Positions 31,308 to 40,367 of a stretch of DNA of 64,000 nt are shown in pieces (position 1 is the first letter of the stretch; the number at the start of each line of letters is the position of its first letter). The stretch comes from Marinihelvus fidelis (lineage in GTDB: Bacteria > Pseudomonadota > Gammaproteobacteria > Xanthomonadales > SZUA-36), in contig NZ_VYXP01000003.1 in assembly GCF_008725655.1 (NCBI RefSeq), forward strand, positions 372,001 through 436,000, read 5' to 3'. Made by a program: the position numbers and the translations under genes. The notes beneath the pieces are model-generated. The model was not told the DNA's origin. It saw only the letters and a program-made list of their open reading frames with translations, and searched no databases.

Positions 31308-34076
31308 TCAGAAGTTGAACCGCAGGTTCAGGTAGTACTGGCGGCCGTTCTCGTAGATGGAACGCGGACGCTCCTTGCTCTCGGCGTAGTACTTGTAGGC
31401 CTCGTCGGTCAGGTTACGACCATCCAGTGACACGGTGAAGTTGTCGCTGATGATGTAGCCGATGGAGCCGTCGACGCTCTGGATGTCATCCTGGTAGAAC
31501 GCGGATGCACGGTCCAGGCCGCTGTAGAACGCGGAGCGGAAGTTGTACGACAGGCGCACGGACCAGTTGTCGGTTTCGAAGTAGCCACCCAGGTTGTAGG
31601 TGTTCTTCGAGGTGCCCAGCATCGGCTGGTCATCCGCCGTGTCGGCGTCGGCGTACGAGTAGTTGGCCATGATGCCGAAGTAGTCGCCAATCGGCTGCTG
31701 CAGCGCCAGCTCGAAGCCCTTGACCTTGGCCGAGGAGTTCACCGGCACGGTCAGCAGGTAGTCGACGTAGCGGCCCTGCGGGTTCTGCGCGTCAATCGTG
31801 AAGATCGAGCGGGTCTCCTGGCCCAGGGCGATGTAGTTGTCGATGTCCATGTAGAACAGGCTCGCGGCCAGCAGCGCACGGTCGGCGAAGTACCATTCCC
31901 AGGCCACGTCGAAGTTGGTCGACAGGATCGGCTCCAAGTCCGGGTTGCCGCCGGAACCGCTACCCACCTCGCCTTCAACCGCCGGCGGCACCAGGCTCAC
32001 GGAGCCGGCCAGGGCAGAGTAGTCGGCGCGGGACAGCGTCTGGGTCAGCGCCACGCGCAGGTCCATGTCCTCGGCCAGTTCGTAGCGGAAGTTGGCCGTC
32101 GGCAGCCAGTCGTTGTAGGTGTGGCTGGTGTTGACCTGCTTGTACGGGCCGAAGGCCGACGTGGTGATCGCGTCCGGGTCGGAGGCATCGGCGTTCACGT
32201 AGGTGTCGATGTCTTCCTTGGTCTGCACGTAGCGCAGGCCCAGGTTGCCGGACCAGCGGGCACCGTTGAAGTTGAACTGCACGTAACCGGCGGTAGAGGT
32301 TTCCTCCAGGTCGTAGGTACCCTGGAAGTAGAAGCGTGACAGCGGGTCGCGGTCGGTGAAGCGGTTGTATTCGGCCAACTGCTCCGGCGAGAAGTACCAG
32401 ATGTCGCGCGGAATGTTGCCACCCAGGTTGCCACCCCAGTCACCCGGGTAGTTCTCGTAGCCGGACGGGAAGTTGGCCGGGTCGAACGGCGACTCGGAAC
32501 CCACCGGGCAGAAGAACTCCTGTGACCAGTCAAACGGCACGGTGTTGCCACCGGAATCAATACAACCCGGCCCCTGCGCGGTGACCTGGCCCAGGCTGCG
32601 GCCGTGCTCGGCGCGGCGGGCGCCGAAGTCGATGGAGCTCAGCACACCGGACTCGATGTCCCAGGTGGTGTCGAGCTGCAGCCAGTCTTCCTCGTCCACC
32701 ACGTCGATGTCCTGGTAACCGAAGATCCAGTCCAGCTTGTAGTCGGTCAGCGGGTCGCCGGGCTGCGAGGTGTCGGTGCTGCCCAGGTGCCAGTCGGCCG
32801 TGCCGACACCGTTCAGCTGCCAGCCGGCGCCGGTGCCAAGGCCCAGGTCCCATTCGGCGACGTCCTGGGTCGGCGTCTTGCCGCGGCCCTCGGAGGTGCC
32901 GGCCTGTGCGAACACGGTCCAGCTGTCGTTCAGCGACCACTCCATCTCGGCGCTGATGTAGTCCGAGCTGGACTCGTCGCCCGGGCGGGAGATCTGGTCG
33001 TAAATGCCATATTGCTGCGTGGCGACCGGGCTGAACTCGGCCGCGACCAGGGTGTTGTCGCGCACGGTGAAGCCAGAATCCGGCACCGCGCCGCCCTGGA
33101 TGATGCGGGCGCCCCAGAGCATGTAGTTACGGTTGTAGTTGCTGGCTTCCAGGTTCGAGCTGAAGGCGTCGACGACAAAACTCAGGTCGTCGGTGGGCGC
33201 GAACTCGACGGTCACCTGGCCACCGGTGCGCTTGCGCTCCTGCTCGAACAGCGCGGAGCCGACCAGCGTCGGGTACAGCACGCCTTCCAGTTCCGGATAG
33301 GCCTGGGCGGCGGCATCGCCGGCGCCGATGACGTTGTAGCCCAGGATCTCCTGGCCGTCACGGCGCAGGTGGCGCTCCTGGCTGAAGCCCTGGACCATGA
33401 TGCCGAAGGTGCCGTCGGCGTTCTTCCAGTTCAGCAGCGCGGACAGCTGCGGGTCCATCTCGTCCGGCAGGTCGGCGTAGACCATGCCGACGTTACCGTG
33501 CACGGTCACACCATCGTCGAAATTCAGCGGGCTGTGGGTCTTGATGTCGATGCTGCCGGTCAGGCCGCCTTCCACCAGCTTGGCCTCGTAGGTCTTGCGC
33601 ACCACGATCTGCTCGACCAGCTCGGACGGCAGCAGCGAGTAGCTGACGCTGCGGCCGACGGTGCCAGTCTGGTTAAGTACGAACCAGTCACCGGTGCCGA
33701 TGTTGTGGCCGTTGATCAGCGTCTGCGTGTACGACGGGCTGGTGCCGCGCATGCTGACGCGGTCGTTCTCGTCGAAGGCGCCTTCGTTGGCGCTGGCGGC
33801 GCTGATGGTAATACCGGGCACGCGCTGCAGCGAGTCGGCGATGTTGCGGTCGGGCATCTTGCCGATGTCCTCGGCGCTGATCACTTCAACGTGTGAATCA
33901 GAGCTGCGCTTCACGTCCAGTGAACGCTGCAGGCTGCCGCGGATACCGGTGACCACGACCTCTTCCATCACGGGGTCGACGGCGTCATCGCTGTCCTGGG
34001 CATGTGCGGGGTTGATGTTGGCATACAGCGCCAGGGCAATGGCGGCGCTCAATACGGCGGTGTTTTTCTGGGTCAT
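31308..34076 (-). CDS. TonB-dependent receptor, NagP-like (GlcNAc/chitooligosaccharide uptake)
   Basis: 922 residues. The signal peptide ends at NPAHAQ, followed by the TonB box MEEVVVTGIRGSLQRSLDVKR, the plug (VEVISAEDIGKMPDRNIADSLQRVPGITISAASANEG) and a barrel ending in LNLRFNF. This N-terminal signature is that of the large Xanthomonas/Caulobacter-type oligosaccharide receptors, which are common in GlcNAc regulons. It is divergent from the GntR gene, and ATTGGT half-sites sit in front of both. It probably brings GlcNAc oligomers or disaccharides across the outer membrane for the PTS. The exact ligand is inferred from context. Confidence 0.9.
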   Translation of the reverse strand: MTQKNTAVLSAAIALALYANINPAHAQDSDDAVDPVMEEVVVTGIRGSLQRSLDVKRSSDSHVEVISAEDIGKMPDRNIADSLQRVPGITISAASANEGAFDENDRVSMRGTSPSYTQTLINGHNIGTGDWFVLNQTGTVGRSVSYSLLPSELVEQIVVRKTYEAKLVEGGLTGSIDIKTHSPLNFDDGVTVHGNVGMVYADLPDEMDPQLSALLNWKNADGTFGIMVQGFSQERHLRRDGQEILGYNVIGAGDAAAQAYPELEGVLYPTLVGSALFEQERKRTGGQVTVEFAPTDDLSFVVDAFSSNLEASNYNRNYMLWGARIIQGGAVPDSGFTVRDNTLVAAEFSPVATQQYGIYDQISRPGDESSSDYISAEMEWSLNDSWTVFAQAGTSEGRGKTPTQDVAEWDLGLGTGAGWQLNGVGTADWHLGSTDTSQPGDPLTDYKLDWIFGYQDIDVVDEEDWLQLDTTWDIESGVLSSIDFGARRAEHGRSLGQVTAQGPGCIDSGGNTVPFDWSQEFFCPVGSESPFDPANFPSGYENYPGDWGGNLGGNIPRDIWYFSPEQLAEYNRFTDRDPLSRFYFQGTYDLEETSTAGYVQFNFNGARWSGNLGLRYVQTKEDIDTYVNADASDPDAITTSAFGPYKQVNTSHTYNDWLPTANFRYELAEDMDLRVALTQTLSRADYSALAGSVSLVPPAVEGEVGSGSGGNPDLEPILSTNFDVAWEWYFADRALLAASLFYMDIDNYIALGQETRSIFTIDAQNPQGRYVDYLLTVPVNSSAKVKGFELALQQPIGDYFGIMANYSYADADTADDQPMLGTSKNTYNLGGYFETDNWSVRLSYNFRSAFYSGLDRASAFYQDDIQSVDGSIGYIISDNFTVSLDGRNLTDEAYKYYAESKERPRSIYENGRQYYLNLRFNF

Positions 34077-34131
34077 GGCATGTTCACCTTCGTGTGCGTT
34101 CTGTACTGAATGACGGGGACCTATCCGACTT

Positions 34132-34147
34132 ATTGGTTAGTACCAAT
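34132..34147. promoter_or_regulatory. HutC-type GntR operator ATTGGT-TAGT-ACCAAT
   Basis: Perfect 6-base arms with a 4-base spacer. The core TGGT-N4-ACCA matches the consensus known for HutC-subfamily GntR regulators (TGGTCTAGACCA). It lies 56 bases before the receptor start. The nearby GntR gene is the obvious partner. Confidence 0.7.
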
Positions 34148-34163
34148 TTGATAAAAGCATATT

Positions 34164-34310
34164 ACCAATGAATACCAATTTCCAGCCCAATTTACGAAAA
34201 AGCAACATAAAATCGCTATGTCACTGTTTTTATATTGGATAAATCACCCGTGCAAAATTAATCACAATAATCTCTTGGCATTATTGGTCTTATATTGGTT
34301 ATATTATTGG
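34164..34310. promoter_or_regulatory. Additional ATTGGT half-sites in both orientations
   Basis: ACCAAT occurs at 34164-34169 and 34174-34179 (10-base period). ATTGGT occurs at 34283-34288 and 34294-34299 with a partial ATTGG at 34306-34310 (11- and 12-base steps). The plus-strand copies end just before the GntR start at 34312. Direct repeats at one helical turn suggest cooperative binding or auto-repression by the regulator, beyond the single palindrome. Confidence 0.5.
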
Positions 34311-34311
34311 C

Positions 34312-35082
34312 ATGAGCGAACCAGCCCCCAAATCCCTGTCCGCCGACCTGGCCGAGCGTTTTGCGCAGGTCGAGCAGAATGAACACCTGCCGTTGTACCG
34401 CCAGGTGCAGAACCTGTTGCGTGACGCGATCAATGAGCGAAGCCTGAAGCCCGACGACGTCCTGCCGCCTGAAAGGGAACTGGCGCAGCTGTTTGGCGTG
34501 TCCCGAATCACCATCCGCAAGGCCATCGAGGGGCTGGTGAACGAGGATGTCCTGGGCACCCGGCAGGGTTCCGGCACCTTCGTGCGCCCGAAGGTGGAGA
34601 AGAACTTCGCCCAACTCAATTCCTTCTCCGAGGAAATGGCCGCCCGCGGTATGACCCCGGACAGCGTCTGGCTGAGCCGCGCCGAGGGCACGGTCTCCCC
34701 GGACGAATCAATGACGCTGCGAGCCAGCCCGGGCACGCGGGTTTTCCGCTTCAACCGTATTCGCCTGGCGGACGGCAACCCGATGTCGATCGAAAAAGCC
34801 GTGGTGTTGGCGGACTGCCTGCCGTCCATTACTGCGGTCGACCACTCGCTCTACGCGGCGCTGAAGAAGACCGGCAACCGTCCGGTGCGGGCGCTGCAGC
34901 GGCTGAAAGCGCTGCTGCTGAACGCCGAGCAAGCCAAGCTGCTGGGCGCACGCGAAGGCGATGCCGGCCTGCTGGCCGAGCGCATCGGCTTTAACGCCAA
35001 GGGGGCCGCCATCGAGTTCTCGCAAAGCTGGTACCGTGGCGACACCTATGACTTCGTGGCCGAACTGAGCCTGGGAGAATGA
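34312..35082 (+). CDS. GntR/HutC family regulator of GlcNAc use (NagR/NagQ-like)
   Basis: 256 residues. The winged helix at 27-95 (LPLYRQVQNLLRDAINERSLKPDDVLPPERELAQLFGVSRITIRKAIEGLVNEDVLGTRQGSGTFV) is followed by a UTRA effector domain from about 105 to 250. Regulators of this subfamily sense amino-sugar phosphates such as GlcN-6-P or GlcNAc-6-P. It is the first gene of a unit with NagB-II and NagA: its stop overlaps the next start by four bases. It probably represses both directions through the ATTGGT sites. Confidence 0.9.
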   Translation: MSEPAPKSLSADLAERFAQVEQNEHLPLYRQVQNLLRDAINERSLKPDDVLPPERELAQLFGVSRITIRKAIEGLVNEDVLGTRQGSGTFVRPKVEKNFAQLNSFSEEMAARGMTPDSVWLSRAEGTVSPDESMTLRASPGTRVFRFNRIRLADGNPMSIEKAVVLADCLPSITAVDHSLYAALKKTGNRPVRALQRLKALLLNAEQAKLLGAREGDAGLLAERIGFNAKGAAIEFSQSWYRGDTYDFVAELSLGE

Positions 35083-36140
35083 CCATGACCACGAGCCCCG
35101 CGGCGCCCGCGCGCGCGCCCGAATCCACCGCCATGTTCCGCGAAGCCGCCGAGGCGGCCCGCGTGGTCAGCGACCAGATCGAGCACAACCGGGACATCGC
35201 CCGCGACATCGGCCGCCTGCTGCGCGAGCGCGACCCCGCGTTCATGCTGACGGTCGCGCGCGGCAGCTCTGACCATGCCGCCACCTATGGCAAGTACCTG
35301 GTCGAGACCCGTAGTGGCCTGTTTACCGCTTCCGCCGCACCATCGGTCAACTCCATTTACAAGGCGCCGATGCAATTTGAGCGTGGCGCCTGCATCGTCA
35401 TTTCCCAATCCGGCGCCAGCCCCGACCTGCTGGCCGTAGCCGAAGCGGCGCGCCGTGGCGGTGCGCCGGTCATTGCCCTGGTCAATGTTGAATCGTCACC
35501 GCTGGCCGAGATGGCCGACGCCGTGCTGCCCCTGCGGGCCGGCCCGGAGAACAGCGTGGCCGCCACCAAGTCCTTTATCGGCTCGCTGTCCGCGCTGGTG
35601 CAGCTGACCGCCGAATGGCAGGACGACCAGGACCTGCGTGACGCGCTCGCCACTGCCCCGGAACACCTTGCCGCGGCCTGGGACTGCGACTGGAGCGCCG
35701 CGCTGGAACCGATCATGGCGACCCGCAGCCTGTTCACGCTGGGCCGCGGTATCGGCCTGGGCATCGCCCAGGAAGCCGCGCTCAAGTTCAAGGAAGTCTG
35801 CGGCCTGCACGCGGAAGCCTATTCCTCGGCGGAGGTCCTGCACGGACCGGTCACCATCGCGCGCGACGCGTTCCCGATGCTGGTCATGGCGCAGGACGAC
35901 GCCACCGCGCCCGGTGTGCGCGACCTGGTCGCCGAGCTCAGCGGCCGCGACCTGACGCTGATGACGGCCGGCGTGACCGCCCCCGGCGCGATTGAACTGC
36001 CAACGCCATCCGCGCACCCGGTGATCGAGCCGCTACTGCGCATCCAGAGCTTTTACCGCCTGGCCAACCAGCTGTCACTGGCGCTGGGGCAGGACCCGGA
36101 CAACCCGCCGTTCCTGCGCAAGGTCACCGCGACCGTCTGA
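35079..36140 (+). CDS. nagB-II: SIS-domain glucosamine-6-phosphate deaminase, NagB-II type
   Basis: 353 residues with two SIS domains like the isomerase half of GlmS but without the glutaminase domain: ARGSSDHAATYGKYLVE (near 52), VISQSGASPDLLAVAEAARRGGA (near 107), LGRGIGLGIAQEAALKFKEVCGLHAEAYSSAEVLHGP (near 222) and a closing DPDNPPFLRKVTATV. This is the NagB-II form that replaces classical NagB in many Proteobacteria. It converts GlcN-6-P to fructose-6-P and ammonia. It sits between the GntR and NagA genes and starts in the ATGA overlap (an ATG six bases later is also possible). Confidence 0.9.
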   Translation: MTMTTSPAAPARAPESTAMFREAAEAARVVSDQIEHNRDIARDIGRLLRERDPAFMLTVARGSSDHAATYGKYLVETRSGLFTASAAPSVNSIYKAPMQFERGACIVISQSGASPDLLAVAEAARRGGAPVIALVNVESSPLAEMADAVLPLRAGPENSVAATKSFIGSLSALVQLTAEWQDDQDLRDALATAPEHLAAAWDCDWSAALEPIMATRSLFTLGRGIGLGIAQEAALKFKEVCGLHAEAYSSAEVLHGPVTIARDAFPMLVMAQDDATAPGVRDLVAELSGRDLTLMTAGVTAPGAIELPTPSAHPVIEPLLRIQSFYRLANQLSLALGQDPDNPPFLRKVTATV

Positions 36141-36142
36141 CC

Positions 36143-37321
36143 ATGATCCACAACGCCTCCACGCTGACGGCCATCACCGATGCCCGGGTGGTGACCCCGG
36201 ACGGCATCCGTGACGACCTCGCGGTGATGGTGCGCGGTGGCCGCATCGTCGACCTGGTCCCGGCCACTGCGGTGGGCGACGCGAAGGTCATCGACCTGCT
36301 GGGCAGCTACCTGTTGCCCGGTTTTGTCGACACCCAGGTCAATGGTGGCGGCGGTGTGCTGTTCAACGACGACCCGTCGCCGGGCACGGTGCGGACCATC
36401 GCCCGCGCCCACGCGCGCTACGGCACCACCGGGCTGCTGGCCACGCTGGTCAGCGACCACCTGGACGTGGTCGAGCGCGGGCGCAAGGCGGTCGACGCCG
36501 TCATCCGCGACGGCGAGCAGACCGTCATCGGCCTGCACATCGAGGGGCCTTTCATCAACACGGAGCGGCGCGGCGTGCACGACGCCGAGCGCATCCGGCC
36601 GCTGACCCGTGCGACCGCCGAACGGCTGGCGCCGCTGGAACTGGGCCCCACCCTGATCACCGTGGCGCCGGAAATGGCCGAACCCGGCGCCATCCGTGCG
36701 CTGGTCAAACGCGGTTTCATCGTCGCCGCCGGCCACAGCGCGGCCAGCCACGAGCAGGTTGCCGCCGCCATCGACGAGGGACTGACCGGCTTCACTCACC
36801 TCTACAACGCCATGTCGCAACTCACCGTGCGCGAGCCCGGCGTAGTGGGCGCGGCGCTGGACAGTGACAACACCTATGCCGGCTTCATCGCCGACGGTGT
36901 GCACGTGGCCGCCGCCTGCGCGCGCATCGCGTTGCGCTGCAAGGGCCCGGAAAGGCTGATGCTGGTGACGGATGCCATGCCGGCGGTGGGCACGTCACAG
37001 ACCACCTTTGAGTTACTTGGCGAAACCATCACTGTTGAAGACGGCGTCTACCGCGACCGCCACGGCGCCCTGGCCGGCAGCAGCCTGGACATGGCGACCG
37101 CGGTGCGTGGCATGATGCGGCTCACCGGTTGCGACCTGGTCACGGCGGCGACGATGGCCGCCACCACCCCGGCCCACTTCCTGGGCCTGCAGCGTGAGCG
37201 CGGCGCCATCGCCCCGGGCCTGGCCGCCGACTTCGCTATCCTCGACCACGAGCTGCGCCCCGTCGCCACCATCACCGGCGGCCTGACGGCATGGTCAAAA
37301 AACGAGGAACCGCTACACTAG
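36143..37321 (+). CDS. nagA: N-acetylglucosamine-6-phosphate deacetylase
   Basis: 392 residues. Metal and substrate motifs in order are LLPGFVDTQVNGGGGVLFND (near 55), GLHIEGPFINTERRGVHD (metal Glu, near 132), AAGHSAASHEQV and THLYNAMSQ (His ligands near 195 and 216), and LVTDAMPAVGT (catalytic Asp, near 274). It removes acetate from GlcNAc-6-P to give GlcN-6-P for NagB-II, encoded two bases upstream. It is one of two NagA proteins in the window. The two differ through most of their length, so they are not a recent duplication. Confidence 0.93.
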   Translation: MIHNASTLTAITDARVVTPDGIRDDLAVMVRGGRIVDLVPATAVGDAKVIDLLGSYLLPGFVDTQVNGGGGVLFNDDPSPGTVRTIARAHARYGTTGLLATLVSDHLDVVERGRKAVDAVIRDGEQTVIGLHIEGPFINTERRGVHDAERIRPLTRATAERLAPLELGPTLITVAPEMAEPGAIRALVKRGFIVAAGHSAASHEQVAAAIDEGLTGFTHLYNAMSQLTVREPGVVGAALDSDNTYAGFIADGVHVAAACARIALRCKGPERLMLVTDAMPAVGTSQTTFELLGETITVEDGVYRDRHGALAGSSLDMATAVRGMMRLTGCDLVTAATMAATTPAHFLGLQRERGAIAPGLAADFAILDHELRPVATITGGLTAWSKNEEPLH

Positions 37322-37327
37322 CGGACC

Positions 37328-37789
37328 ATGATCCTGCTCGAAGACGCCACCGACATCGCCCACGTCATCGAACTGGCGGTGGCGCCGGTGTTCCTGCTGG
37401 CCGGTATCGGCGCCTTCATCAACGCCTTCGCCGCCCGCCTGGGGCGCGTGTTTGACCGTGGCCGACTGCTCGAGGACATGCTCGACCATGCCGGCTCCGA
37501 AGAAGCGGCACTGATCCGCGTGGAGCTGGCTATCCTGTGGCGCCGCGCACGCCTGGCCAATATCGGTATTGCGCTGGATATCCTCTCGGCGCTAATCGTC
37601 TGCATCCTCATCGCGGTGGCCTTTGCCGGTTTCTTTTTCGATTTCGAGATCCGCGCGGCCGTGGCCAGCCTGTTCATCCTGGCCATGCTGGCACTGATCG
37701 GCGGCCTGGTGGCGTTCCTGTGGGAGGTCTACATCGCGGTGCGGCGGTTTTCCTTCGGCATTCGCTCTTCCGGTGTCAAGCGCGACTGA
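37328..37789 (+). CDS. DUF2721 family membrane protein
   Basis: 153 residues. There is one N-terminal membrane segment (about 12-33), a charged stretch (FAARLGRVFDRGRLLEDML...IRVELAILWRRARLANIGIALD) and two C-terminal segments (about 78-98 and 103-127). This pattern fits DUF2721, an uncharacterised family. It starts six bases after nagA and may be co-transcribed with it, but no amino-sugar role is known. Confidence 0.75.
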   Translation: MILLEDATDIAHVIELAVAPVFLLAGIGAFINAFAARLGRVFDRGRLLEDMLDHAGSEEAALIRVELAILWRRARLANIGIALDILSALIVCILIAVAFAGFFFDFEIRAAVASLFILAMLALIGGLVAFLWEVYIAVRRFSFGIRSSGVKRD

Positions 37790-37855
37790 AGACCGCGCCA
37801 CGGCAACGTATGGCCGCAACATGGAATATGCTATGTTTGCGTCGCACCCATTTGG

Positions 37856-37870
37856 GGAATTGTTTATTCC
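37856..37870. promoter_or_regulatory. GAAT-N5-ATTC operator (murR promoter)
   Basis: GGAATTGTTTATTCC has 5-base arms and a 5-base spacer and ends directly before the regulator's ATG at 37871. Matching inverted repeats occur at 50846-50858 and 51957-51971. Because it covers the ribosome-binding region, binding here could block the start of its own operon. Confidence 0.6.
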
Positions 37871-38710
37871 ATGTCCTGCCTGGCCAAAATCCGTGCGTTC
37901 CAGGATGAACTGTCTCCGAACGAGAAGAAGATCGCTCGCTTCATCCTGGACAACCCGGCACTGATCCGAGACTACTCGTCGCAGAGCCTGGCCCACGCCG
38001 TGGGCGTCAGCCAGTCCAGCATCGTCAAGTTCAGCCAGAAACTGGGCTTCCGCGGTTTCACCGACCTGAAGCTCGCCATTCACGAGGCCTTCCTGACCGG
38101 CGACGGTCACGACAACGGTGACGGTAACGGCAACGGCGGCGTCGACGACGATGCCTCGGTGGCCGAACTGCTGTACCAGACCAAGCAGCAGGCACTGCTG
38201 AACACCATGCAGCTGAACGAGGAAAAGCAACTGGAGGCAGCGGTCGATATCCTGGAAAAAGCCCAGCGTACGCAGATTATCGCCATGGGCTGGAGCGCGC
38301 TGGCGGCGCGGCATTTCGCCTCCATGCTCAGCCAGATCGGGCGCGCCGTGATCGCCGAGACCGATGCCTATTTCCAGCTCTCCAGCGTCGCCACGCTGGG
38401 TAAGGGCGACGCCATTTTCCTGGTCTCGCTCACCGGCCAGGCGCCGCGTACGCTGGAGGCCGTCAAGAAGGCGCGCCGCGCCGGCGTCAAGGTGGTCACG
38501 CTGACCACCTACAGCGCCAACCCGTTCCGCTCGCTGGCCGACGTGCAGCTGTACTCGGTCAGCACGGCGGGCAAATACGAACTGCCGCAGATTGTCTCCA
38601 TGACCTCGCAGCAGTACATGATCGACCTGCTGTTCAAGCTGATTATTCGCCGCAACCGCAAGGCGAAAGAGTTACTGGCGCTGAACCGCCAGGATGTCGA
38701 AAGCTTCTAG
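37871..38710 (+). CDS. murR: MurR/RpiR family regulator
   Basis: 279 residues. The N-terminal RpiR helix-turn-helix (ELSPNEKKIARFILDNPALIRDYSSQSLAHAVGVSQSSIVKFSQKLGFRGFTDLKLAI, 13-72) is followed by a Gly/Asn/Asp linker (GDGHDNGDGNGNGGVDDD, 78-95) and a C-terminal SIS domain (IIAMGWSALAARHFASMLSQIG; FLVSLTGQAPRTLEAVKKARRAG). SIS domains sense sugar phosphates; MurR of E. coli responds to MurNAc-6-P. It leads a tightly packed operon of murein-peptide and D-amino-acid enzymes. The low-complexity linker is unusual for the family. Calling it MurR rests on context. Confidence 0.85.
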   Translation: MSCLAKIRAFQDELSPNEKKIARFILDNPALIRDYSSQSLAHAVGVSQSSIVKFSQKLGFRGFTDLKLAIHEAFLTGDGHDNGDGNGNGGVDDDASVAELLYQTKQQALLNTMQLNEEKQLEAAVDILEKAQRTQIIAMGWSALAARHFASMLSQIGRAVIAETDAYFQLSSVATLGKGDAIFLVSLTGQAPRTLEAVKKARRAGVKVVTLTTYSANPFRSLADVQLYSVSTAGKYELPQIVSMTSQQYMIDLLFKLIIRRNRKAKELLALNRQDVESF

Positions 38711-38750
38711 ACCGGGGACCACCCTCCCCGCACCCATGAACAGGACCGCC

Positions 38751-40367
38751 ATGACCCACAGAATTCTCCTGCCCGGCCTGCTATTGATGCTGGCCGGCTG
38801 CGCCACCGCGCAGGCGCCGGCAACCGTGCCAGCCGCTGAATCAGCACCCGCTGCGCCTGCCACGGCAAACATCGACATCGACCTGCTGGCTCGCTACGCC
38901 ATGGAGACCTTCGATGTCCCCGGCATGGCCGTGGGCGTCATCAAGGATGGCGAAGTGGTGTATGCCGCTGGCCACGGCCTCCGCGAGGCCGGGCAGCCGG
39001 GTGGGGTCAATACCGACACCCTGTTCCGCCTGGCCTCGGTAACCAAGGCCTTCACCGCCGCCGCGGCAGCGGTAATGGTCGACGATGGCAAGCTCAGCTG
39101 GGACGGCCCGGTCAACCAGGTGCTGCCGGCGCTGCGCATGAACGACCCCTGGGTCACGGCCAATATTTCCATGGTCGACCTGCTGGCCCACCGCAGCGGA
39201 CTGCCCGCCCATGCCGGCGACCTGCTGCTATGGCCGGTGCCCAACGCGTTCACCGAGGACGATATCGTCGCCGCGCTGCAGTACTTCCCGCTGGATGCCG
39301 GTTTCCGCAACGGCTACACCTACGACAACGTGCTCTACATCGTTGCCGCGCAGGCCATCGAGCAGGCCGGCGGCACGAGCTGGGGTGAAACGGTCGACAC
39401 GCGGCTGATGGCCCCACTGGGCCTGGACCGTTGCTTCGCCGGCGTGATCCCGGAAGAGCAGATGCGCAACCTGGCGGCTCCGCACGGCGGCCGCGGCAGC
39501 GACTGGAGCGTGATCGAGCGCAACCGCATTCCCCGCCAGCCCGACAAGTTCTCCCCTGCCGGCGGCATCGCCTGCAGCCTGGATGACATGCTCACCTGGG
39601 TGGGCACACAGCTGGCCGGCGGCGTGGGCCCGGACGGCACCGCGGTGTTCAGCCCGGCGGCGGCCCGGACCATGTGGCGGCCGCACAACCCGCTGGGCGT
39701 CAGCGGCGCCGAGAAGCAACTGCACGGCACCAACTTCAAGGCCTACGGCCTGGGCTGGCGGCTGCGCGATGTGCATGGCGTCATGGAGGTCTCGCACACC
39801 GGCTCGCTGGACGGCTGGCGCGCCCACGTGGTGATGGCGCCGGACCTGGGCCTGGGCATCGTCACGCTGCTGAACAGTTCCAGCAGCGCCGCCCGCAGCG
39901 CCGTCTCGACCCAGATTCTCTACAGCTACCTGGACGCACCCCCCATCGACTGGGTGGGCTGGTACCGTGACCAGCAATCATCCGGCGGTGGTTCAGCCGA
40001 ACAGGACGCCGAACCGGACCGCGGCCCGGTCCAGCCCGCGCGGCCGCTGGCACGCTACACCGGCCAGTATGCCGACCCATGGTTCGGCGACGTCGCCATC
40101 ACGCTGGACGAGGGCACGCTGCGGTTCAGCGCCGACAAGGCGCCCAAGTTCACCGGGCCGCTGCTGCACCATGACGGCGACCTGTTCCTGGCGCAATGGG
40201 ACGATCGCGAGGTCGGCATGGACGCCTGGGTGCGCTTCGTGTTCGACCCAGCGGGCCGGGTGACCGGCGTGCGCATGAACCGGCAGATGAACAGCCCTTC
40301 AGACCTGGACCACTTCCGCTTCTTGGACCTGGTCCCCGTCGATAACGCCAAGGAAGCCAACCGATGA
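38751..40367 (+). CDS. Serine hydrolase lipoprotein, class C beta-lactamase/D-peptidase family
   Basis: 538 residues. The lipobox LMLAGC (Cys17) is followed by an Ala/Pro linker, the catalytic domain with SxxK (Ser96, Lys99 in ASVTKAF), YxN (Tyr191-Asp-Asn193) and a HTG motif (SHTGSLDG), and a C-terminal DUF3471-type beta domain. The ATG at 38751 has AGGA five bases upstream; ATGs at 38736 and 38694 are less likely. Family members include AmpC, AmpH and D-aminopeptidases. In an operon with MpaA and racemases it is most likely a periplasmic murein DD-peptidase or D-aminopeptidase. Beta-lactamase activity is possible but not indicated. Confidence 0.85.
   Translation: MTHRILLPGLLLMLAGCATAQAPATVPAAESAPAAPATANIDIDLLARYAMETFDVPGMAVGVIKDGEVVYAAGHGLREAGQPGGVNTDTLFRLASVTKAFTAAAAAVMVDDGKLSWDGPVNQVLPALRMNDPWVTANISMVDLLAHRSGLPAHAGDLLLWPVPNAFTEDDIVAALQYFPLDAGFRNGYTYDNVLYIVAAQAIEQAGGTSWGETVDTRLMAPLGLDRCFAGVIPEEQMRNLAAPHGGRGSDWSVIERNRIPRQPDKFSPAGGIACSLDDMLTWVGTQLAGGVGPDGTAVFSPAAARTMWRPHNPLGVSGAEKQLHGTNFKAYGLGWRLRDVHGVMEVSHTGSLDGWRAHVVMAPDLGLGIVTLLNSSSSAARSAVSTQILYSYLDAPPIDWVGWYRDQQSSGGGSAEQDAEPDRGPVQPARPLARYTGQYADPWFGDVAITLDEGTLRFSADKAPKFTGPLLHHDGDLFLAQWDDREVGMDAWVRFVFDPAGRVTGVRMNRQMNSPSDLDHFRFLDLVPVDNAKEANR

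Noticed and set aside
32604-33896. 430-residue plus-strand frame opposite the NagP-like receptor
   Set aside because: Antisense shadow without start signal or family features.
38751-40367. Antibiotic resistance beta-lactamase
   Set aside because: The class C fold motifs are shared with many peptidases; a lipoprotein anchor, a DUF3471-type tail and the murein-peptide operon favour a D-peptidase role.
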